In this document: positions 6,254 to 11,076 of the stretch, piece by piece | Layout of the letters: each line of letters starts with the position of its first letter | How positions within the stretch are numbered: the first letter of the stretch is position 1 | Assembly: GCA_028290765.1 (NCBI GenBank) | Contig: JAQGJF010000253.1 | Span: 1 to 11,076 of the forward strand | From: Tardiphaga sp. | Lineage (GTDB): Bacteria; Pseudomonadota; Alphaproteobacteria; Rhizobiales; Xanthobacteraceae | DNA: 11,076 nucleotides | Reading direction: 5' to 3' | Notes under the pieces: generated by a model | Databases searched by the model: none | What the model was told of the DNA's origin: nothing | What the model saw: only the letters and a program-made list of their open reading frames with translations | Position numbers and translations under genes: made by a program

Positions 6254-6325
6254 CGTAGCCCGGATGAGCGCAGCGAAATCCGGGGTGAGCCTGTCCCGGA
6301 TGTCGCTGCGCTCATCCGGGCTACG
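6254..6325. repeat. Long palindromic repeat (REP-like hairpin)
   Basis: The arms at 6254-6276 and 6303-6325 are perfect 23-bp reverse complements beginning cgtagcccggatgagcgcag. The pairing continues with one mismatch through aatccggg (6277-6284) and cccggatg (6295-6302), leaving a 10-base loop. The motif is of a kind found scattered between genes in many Proteobacteria, including Bradyrhizobium. It begins 8 bases after the stop of the histidine kinase on the minus strand, so a transcript from that gene would end in or be protected by this hairpin. No T-run follows. Confidence 0.88.
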
Positions 6326-6332
6326 CGCCAGC

Positions 6333-9158
6333 TCAACTCGCGATGAGATCGCGAATCCGTCGTGACAGATTGTCGAGGTCGAACGGCTTGGTGATCATTT
6401 CCATGCCGGGCTGCAGAAAGCCCTGGGCGATCGCGACATTCTCGGCGTAGCCGGTAATGAAAAGAATCTTCAGCCCGGGGCGGCTTTCGCGGGCCTGGTC
6501 GGCGAGCTGGCGGCCGTTCATGCCGGGCAGGCCGACATCCGTGACCAGCAAGTCGACCCGCTCGCCACGCTGGAGGATGCGCAGGCCCGCCGGGCCGTCG
6601 ACAGCTTCGAGGGTTCTGTAACCCTGGTCCTGCAGCATTTCGACAATGACACCGCGCACCACCGGTTCATCCTCGACCACCAGCACGGTCTCGCCGGTGG
6701 CCGCATATTCAGCCATTGCCGCCTGGGAAAGCTGTTCCGCGGCTTGATCGCCATGGTAACGCGGCAGATAGAGCTTGACCGACGTGCCCTGGCCCGGGGC
6801 GCTGTCGATCATCACATGGCCATCGGACTGTCGCGCGAATCCGTAGATCATCGACAGGCCGAGCCCGGTGCCCTGGCCGATCGGCTTGGTGGTGAAGAAG
6901 GGATCGAAGGCGCGCGCCACCACTTCCGCGCTCATGCCGGTGCCGGTATCGGCGACGCTGATGCCAACATAATCGCCCGGCGACAGCGCCGGCGCGTCGG
7001 CGTCGAGGCCATCCAGCCGCGCGTTCGCGGTCGAGATGATGAGCCTGCCACCGGTCGGCATGGCGTCGCGGGCATTGATGGCGAGATTGAGCAGTGCGCT
7101 TTCCAGCTGGTTCGGGTCGCACAGCGTCAGCCAGAGATCGGCGGCTGCGACGATTTCCAGGTCGATGGCCTCGCCAATGGTCCGGCGCAACAGATCCTCC
7201 AGCGACACCACCAGCTGATTGGCGTCGACCGATTTCGGGATCAGCGGCTGACGCCGCGCGAACGCCAGCAGCCGATGGGTCAACGCCGCGGCGCGGTTGG
7301 CCGAGGTCATCGCGGAGCCGATATAGCGCGCGACGTTTTCGGTGCGGCCCTGGTCGAGGCGGGTCTGCATCAGATCGAGCGATCCGACGATGCCGGTCAG
7401 AAGGTTGTTGAAATCATGCGCGATACCGCCGGTGAGTTGACCGACCGCCTCCATCTTCTGGGATTGGCGCAGCGCTTCCTCGGTGGCCTTCAGCCGTTCC
7501 GACGCCGCTCTTTCAGCGGTGACGTCGCGGGCAACGGCGTAGATATGGTCCTGGTCCGAAACGCCGGTCCATGACAGCCATCGATAGGACCCATCCTGGT
7601 GACGAAAGCGGCTTTCGAACCGGACGGTGGTGTTCTCCCGCTTCAACTTGCCGACCTGCGCCCGTGTCACGCCGCCATCGTCGGGATGCTCGAGCCATTG
7701 CGAGGTCCGGTTCAACAAATCCGCTTCGGTCCAGCCCAGCGTCCGCGTCCAGGCCGGATTGATGGTTCGCCAGATGCCATCGCGATCCGCCACCAGCAGC
7801 AGATCCTGTGACACGTTCCAGATCCGGTCGCGCTCGCGGGTCTTTTCTTCGACCCGTTCGGCGAGCGTCGCGTTCAACTGCGCCAATTCGCCGGCGATCA
7901 TCTTCTGGTCGTGCACGTCGGTATTGGTGCCGATCCAGCGGGTGATCCGGCCCGCTTCGTCGCGCGCCGGTACCGCGCGCGCCAGGAACCAGCGGAAGCT
8001 TCCGTCGGTCCGGCGCAGCCGGAACTCGGTTTCATAGGCCTCGCCGCTACCGATCGCGTGCCTCCACGCGGCGGCTACGCCGGGGCGATCATCTGGATGA
8101 ACGATCTCGCCCCATTGTTCGCCGCCGAGTTTTGCGATCGCGGCGCCGGCATATTCGTAGACGCGCGGATTGAACCAGTTCAGCGATCCATCGGGCCGCG
8201 CCGTCCAGACATGATGTGGCAGCGCGTCGGCGAGGGTGCGGAATTCCTCTTCGCTCTGCCGCAGCGCCCGTTCCGCCGTGACCTGTTCGGTGACGTCGGT
8301 GTGGGCGCCGACCAGACGCACGGCCTTGCCATCGGCGTCGCGCTCGATCACCGACTTGACCGAAATCCAGCGCACCTCGCCATCACTGGGGCGAATGATC
8401 CGGTATTGCACCGTGTAGTCGCGGACCTTGTCTCTCACGGCGTCGCGGAATTTCCGGTCGGTGGCTCCGCGATCCTCGGGATGAATTCGCCGCACCCAGT
8501 CGTCATGGCTTTCGTTGGCGGCGTCGGGCGGCAGGCCATGGATCACCAGATATTCGGGCGAGCGGCGGTTGCGGAAGCCGGTGGTCAGATCGACTTCCAG
8601 GCCACCGATGCGGCCGATTTGCTGCACCCGCGCCAGTTCGGCTTCGCGCTCCCGCAGCGCGATGGTCGCTCGATGTTCCTTGGTGACGTCGCGGCAGATC
8701 ACCAGCACGCCGCCGATATCGTGACCGTCGTCGATCGGGCTGTAGCCATAGGTCCAGTAGACCTGCTCCAGCGCGCCATGGCGGGTGACCGGAACAAGCT
8801 GGTTCTCGTGCCAGGTGGCGCCGCCGCCGCTCATCACCTGTTCGATCTGCGGGCCGATGATGTCCCAGATTTCCGCCCAGCATTCCCGGCCACGCTGGCC
8901 GAGCGCGCTGGGGTGGCGTTCCGGCCCCATGGTCTGGCGATAGGCGTCGTTATAGAACTGGATCAGTTCCGGACCCCACCAGATGAACATCGGGTGATTG
9001 GAATTGAGCAGGATGCGCAACGCGGTGCGCAGGCTCTGCGGCCATAGATGCGGCGATCCGATCGGGTTCGTCGACCAGTCGAACGCACGCGTCAATGCGC
9101 CCATCTCCCCGCCATCGGCGAGAAAATCCGCGCTCGTCGATCTGTTGATATCCAGCAT
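6333..9158 (-). CDS. Multi-PAS hybrid sensor histidine kinase with C-terminal receiver domain
   Basis: Signal-transducing kinase of 941 residues with no signal peptide or membrane span, so probably cytoplasmic. Domains in order: PAS-like 1 (about 45-160), PAS 2 (175-295), PAS 3 (300-415), a short helical linker (415-445), PAS 4 (445-550), HisKA dimerisation domain with GGIAHDFNN and phospho-acceptor His581, HATPase (N box LNLAINARDAM near 691-700, G1 DTGTGM near 737-742, G2 GTGLGLS near 763-769), and a receiver (823-941) with acidic pair Glu829-Asp830 and phospho-acceptor Asp874 in LLVTDVGLPGMNG. HPEDR/HPDDR motifs mark the PAS units. There is no DNA-binding output, so phosphate must pass to another protein or the receiver tunes the kinase. 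Start is uncertain: ATG at 9158 is used, a GTG at 9185 adds nine residues, and neither has a good Shine-Dalgarno sequence. Ligand unknown. Confidence 0.93.
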   Translation of the reverse strand: MLDINRSTSADFLADGGEMGALTRAFDWSTNPIGSPHLWPQSLRTALRILLNSNHPMFIWWGPELIQFYNDAYRQTMGPERHPSALGQRGRECWAEIWDIIGPQIEQVMSGGGATWHENQLVPVTRHGALEQVYWTYGYSPIDDGHDIGGVLVICRDVTKEHRATIALREREAELARVQQIGRIGGLEVDLTTGFRNRRSPEYLVIHGLPPDAANESHDDWVRRIHPEDRGATDRKFRDAVRDKVRDYTVQYRIIRPSDGEVRWISVKSVIERDADGKAVRLVGAHTDVTEQVTAERALRQSEEEFRTLADALPHHVWTARPDGSLNWFNPRVYEYAGAAIAKLGGEQWGEIVHPDDRPGVAAAWRHAIGSGEAYETEFRLRRTDGSFRWFLARAVPARDEAGRITRWIGTNTDVHDQKMIAGELAQLNATLAERVEEKTRERDRIWNVSQDLLLVADRDGIWRTINPAWTRTLGWTEADLLNRTSQWLEHPDDGGVTRAQVGKLKRENTTVRFESRFRHQDGSYRWLSWTGVSDQDHIYAVARDVTAERAASERLKATEEALRQSQKMEAVGQLTGGIAHDFNNLLTGIVGSLDLMQTRLDQGRTENVARYIGSAMTSANRAAALTHRLLAFARRQPLIPKSVDANQLVVSLEDLLRRTIGEAIDLEIVAAADLWLTLCDPNQLESALLNLAINARDAMPTGGRLIISTANARLDGLDADAPALSPGDYVGISVADTGTGMSAEVVARAFDPFFTTKPIGQGTGLGLSMIYGFARQSDGHVMIDSAPGQGTSVKLYLPRYHGDQAAEQLSQAAMAEYAATGETVLVVEDEPVVRGVIVEMLQDQGYRTLEAVDGPAGLRILQRGERVDLLVTDVGLPGMNGRQLADQARESRPGLKILFITGYAENVAIAQGFLQPGMEMITKPFDLDNLSRRIRDLIAS

Positions 9159-9267
9159 TGAGGACGACCGATACGCCAAGTCCACATCAAAGAGTCATGG
9201 ATGTGGACCACTCAACTAACAGAAGCCGAACAAACTTAGCTGCCTGTCATGATCCGTGCAAATGAGG

Positions 9268-9292
9268 AACTTCCGTCGTCGCTCCGGGTTCC
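9268..9292 (-). promoter_or_regulatory. ECF-type promoter candidate upstream of the histidine kinase
   Basis: On the minus strand GGAAC (9292-9288) is followed after 16 bases by AGTT (9271-9268), close to the EcfG general-stress pattern GGAAC-N16/17-CGTT but with one mismatch in the -10 part. It would give a leader of about 75-105 bases for the kinase gene. The same segment reads GGAAC-N17-GTTCC, a 5-bp inverted repeat, so an operator or a plus-strand reading cannot be excluded. Confidence 0.3.
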
Positions 9293-9363
9293 ACGACTGA
9301 TCGCCCGCATGAACCAAGCCATCGATGGCGAGGGCGGCCTTTCAGGCCTGCAGTCTTTGCCGA

Positions 9364-10560
9364 TCAGGTCGCGTCGCTGTTCTTGATCAGGCCCGCGGCG
9401 GTGAGAGCGCGGGTAATGACCGCGCCGACGTCGATCGCGCGACGCGGCGGCTGGTCGCGCGGCTCGGCACGCCGGTCGCCGGCCGCACGCACGGTGAATG
9501 CGGGAGTGATTTGAGCCGCATGATCGGACGTCGATGTCACGGTCGTTACGGGCGGCACAGTTTTTGGCTGATGAATCCGCTCGGTCAGGCCGAAGAAATT
9601 CGCGATGTGATAGGTGGACGAGATTCCAGCCTCGATCAGGAAGGCGCCTTCGGCGCCGTAGCGTTCATCGTTGTCGGCGGCGCCAAGCGGCGTGCCATGC
9701 GCCATGTCGGTAATGGAATAGGATTCGATGACGGTATCGCCATCTTCATTCCACCAGACCTGTCGCGGATAGCCGTCGACGGTCGTTTCCGACATCGGCG
9801 ACGCCGGCAATTGATGCACGTCGAGCCATTGCTTGACGATCTCGTCGGCGTTCGACGGATTGACGGTTCGGTCCGCGCTGCCGTGCCACACCGACAGCCT
9901 GGGCCATGGGCCTCTGTGCTTGGAGGCGCTGCGCACCAGATCGCCGAGTTCCTCGGCCGCGTGCGGCGGCGACTGGAACATGCCTTTCAAGGCTTCCTGC
10001 ACGTTGGTCGCGATGCCATAGGGCAGGCCGGCGATAACAGCGCCGCCGGCGAAGATTTCCGGATAGGTCGCGAGCATGACCGACGTCATGGCGCCGCCGG
10101 CGGAAAGTCCGGTGACGAAGACGTTGTTGCGATCGATGCCGACCGTGCGCGCCATGTGCTCGATCATCTGCCGGATCGAGCCGGCCTCGCCGCGATCGCG
10201 CGCGATGTCTTCCGGCAGAAACCAGTTGAAGCAGCTGTTGGCGTTGTTCGAGGGCTTCTGCTCGGGCATCAGCAGCGCGAAGCCATAACGTTCCGCCAGC
10301 GTCGACCAGCCGGCGCCGAGATCGTAGCCGGTCGCGGTTTGCGTGCATCCGTGCAAGACGACGACGAGCGCGGGTATTTTGCGCAAATCGCCCGGCGTGA
10401 ACGAAAACATCCTGAGATCGCCGGGATTGGTGCCGAATCCGGTGACTTCCGCCAATCGGCTGGGGCCGCGCCGCACACCCCGCGAAAAGCCACCCAAGCC
10501 TTTGATCTCGTTCAGTTTCGGAAGATGACGGAGGAATTCGATATTGTTGGCGAGGGACAA
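9364..10560 (-). CDS. PHB depolymerase family esterase
   Basis: Alpha/beta-hydrolase of 398 residues in the esterase_PHB family, which cleaves polyhydroxybutyrate or other short-chain esters. The oxyanion-hole motif is LHGCTQT (69-75), the nucleophile is Ser153 in GLSAGG, and the likely triad partners are Asp230 in WHGSADRTV and His288 in DMAHGTP. A Pro/Thr-rich linker (about 325-370) precedes a short terminal helix, AIDVGAVITRALTAAGLI. No signal peptide is seen, which suggests an intracellular granule-mobilising enzyme rather than a secreted depolymerase. The start codon is TTG at 10560, supported by AAGGAG (complement of 10567-10572) six bases upstream; no ATG lies near the expected N-terminus. 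A sequence matching the recalled PhaR motif lies 48 bases before the start. Feruloyl-esterase-like activity is an alternative, since the family is mixed. Confidence 0.9.
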   Translation of the reverse strand: MSLANNIEFLRHLPKLNEIKGLGGFSRGVRRGPSRLAEVTGFGTNPGDLRMFSFTPGDLRKIPALVVVLHGCTQTATGYDLGAGWSTLAERYGFALLMPEQKPSNNANSCFNWFLPEDIARDRGEAGSIRQMIEHMARTVGIDRNNVFVTGLSAGGAMTSVMLATYPEIFAGGAVIAGLPYGIATNVQEALKGMFQSPPHAAEELGDLVRSASKHRGPWPRLSVWHGSADRTVNPSNADEIVKQWLDVHQLPASPMSETTVDGYPRQVWWNEDGDTVIESYSITDMAHGTPLGAADNDERYGAEGAFLIEAGISSTYHIANFFGLTERIHQPKTVPPVTTVTSTSDHAAQITPAFTVRAAGDRRAEPRDQPPRRAIDVGAVITRALTAAGLIKNSDAT

Positions 10561-10608
10561 CGGCGGCTCCTTGTTTATCGCCTTATAACTTACCCATCGG
10601 ACAATAGT

Positions 10609-10620
10609 TGCTGCACTGCA
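10609..10620 (-). promoter_or_regulatory. Candidate PhaR binding site before the PHB depolymerase-like gene
   Basis: The minus strand reads TGCAGTGCAGCA. This fits every position of TGCRNYGCASMA, the motif I recall being reported for PhaR, the PHB-responsive repressor of Bradyrhizobium diazoefficiens. It lies 48 bases before the TTG start codon, where a repressor would overlap the promoter. It also has a nearly symmetric context, TTGC to GCAA, over 14 bases (10608-10621). The match is seen; PhaR control is inferred. Confidence 0.55.
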
Positions 10621-10745
10621 AAATTAAAGCCGCGACGATGCTCTAATTCGAGGCATAGGTGACAATAGGGTGAAGCGCGACGGAATTGAGCCACGCCGCA
10701 AGAATCAGGTGTTCTTATCTGGGGACTATCGTGTCGGTATTGGAA

Positions 10746-11076
10746 TTACCGTATCGGCGGCGCGTATTGGATGCCGCCGGCGCTCCACAATTGGTTGAGG
10801 CCGCGCGGAATGGCGAGTTTTGAGCCGGTACCGACATTGCGCTCGTAGACTTCGCCGTATTGGCCGACATGGCGGAGGTTGCGGGCCGCCCAGTCCTTGG
10901 TGAGACCCAGATCCTCGCCATAGGCACCCTCGGTGCCGACCAGCCGCATCACGTCGGGCTTCTTCGACTTCAGCGCCTCGTCGATGTTCTTCGAGGTGAC
11001 GCCAAGTTCCTCGGCGTTGATCATCGCATACAGCGTCCACTTCACGATCATCATCCAGTCGTCGTCGCGCTGCCGG
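10746..11076 (-). CDS. aapJ: General L-amino acid ABC transporter substrate-binding protein, C-terminal part
   Basis: The frame is open to the window edge (first full codon at 11075), so only the last 109 residues are visible and the signal peptide and N-terminal lobe are missing. The segment DWMMIVKWTLYAMINAEELG, followed by GAYGEDLGLTKDWAARNLRHVGQYGEVYERNVG and ending in RGLNQLWSAGGIQYAPPIR after GTGSKLAIP, is the characteristic C-terminus of AapJ-type periplasmic binding proteins. These deliver a broad range of L-amino acids to the AapQMP permease in rhizobia and relatives. The stop is TAA at 10748-10746. The partner genes are not downstream in this window, since the next gene on the same strand is an esterase 185 bases away. 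No convincing terminator is seen between them. Confidence 0.88.
   Translation of the reverse strand, partial: RQRDDDWMMIVKWTLYAMINAEELGVTSKNIDEALKSKKPDVMRLVGTEGAYGEDLGLTKDWAARNLRHVGQYGEVYERNVGTGSKLAIPRGLNQLWSAGGIQYAPPIR

Noticed and set aside
8887..8925. GQRGRECW in the first PAS domain, reminiscent of the LOV flavin-binding motif
   Set aside because: The following residues do not match the LOV signature GRNCRFLQ and the segment is typical of non-photosensory PAS domains in this kinase group.
7911..9047. A 378-residue plus-strand frame opposite the histidine kinase
   Set aside because: It is antisense to well-defined PAS domains and shows no family features; a GC-driven shadow.
9249..9386. 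A 45-residue plus-strand frame (MIRANEELPSSLRVPRLIAR...) in the spacer before the kinase
   Set aside because: It has no ribosome-binding site, overlaps the 3' end of the esterase on the other strand, and matches nothing I know. Conservation analysis could revive it.
9325..10662. A 445-residue plus-strand frame opposite the PHB depolymerase-like gene
   Set aside because: It is antisense to a gene with an intact catalytic triad and has no recognisable domain; a GC-driven shadow.
10702..10718. aagaa-tcaggtg-ttctt as a terminator for the aapJ-like gene
   Set aside because: The stem is only five A/T-rich pairs with no T-run, too weak to support.
1..11076. Search for a defence system, mobile element, CRISPR array, tRNA or attachment site
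   Set aside because: No transposase, integrase, toxin-antitoxin pair, nuclease/helicase cluster, regularly spaced repeats or tRNA-like fold was seen; gene content and composition look like core chromosome.

Overview
The window looks like chromosome of a GC-rich alphaproteobacterium of the Bradyrhizobium/Rhodopseudomonas group (Nitrobacteraceae). This rests on strong GC bias with long antisense shadow reading frames, a DUF1236 protein, an AapJ-type amino-acid binding protein, a multi-PAS hybrid kinase with a C-terminal receiver, and two palindromic elements of types commonly dispersed in these genomes. This is inference from familiarity, not from a database search. No rRNA, tRNA, CRISPR array, transposase, phage gene or defence system is visible, and no stretch longer than about 200 bases lacks a gene.

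Layout. (a) 1-2328: two convergent GH13 carbohydrate-active genes, the C-terminal part of a trehalose-synthase-like protein (+) and a complete alpha-glucosidase-like enzyme (-), separated by a REP-like palindrome. (b) 2329-3191: an AT-rich divergent spacer with 13-bp tandem repeats, then a GloC/YcbL-type metallo-beta-lactamase-fold glyoxalase II. (c) 3225-4958: an HxlR regulator facing an NmrA/QOR2-like NAD(P)-binding oxidoreductase, which is translationally coupled to a small monooxygenase-like protein. A pair of 9-bp direct repeats in the shared promoter is the likely operator. (d) 5000-6158: small genes, namely an unrecognised conserved-looking protein, a GlsB/YeaQ/YmgE membrane protein, a bidirectional terminator and an exported DUF1236 protein. 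(e) 6254-9158: a long perfect hairpin repeat, then a 941-residue hybrid histidine kinase with about four PAS domains. (f) 9364-10560: a PHB-depolymerase-family esterase with a TTG start; a perfect match to the recalled Bradyrhizobium PhaR operator lies just upstream. (g) 10746-11076: the C-terminal end of an AapJ-like binding protein.

How they fit together. Most genes are ordinary housekeeping, storage or stress functions: glucan/trehalose metabolism, methylglyoxal detoxification, a probable electrophile/quinone-responsive HxlR module, envelope stress proteins, signalling, polyhydroxybutyrate turnover and amino-acid uptake. I found no convincing novel multigene system. The most useful leads are the candidate PhaR site before the esterase, the HxlR operator with its coupled third gene, and the residue in the GH13 enzyme that suggests alpha-1,6 specificity.
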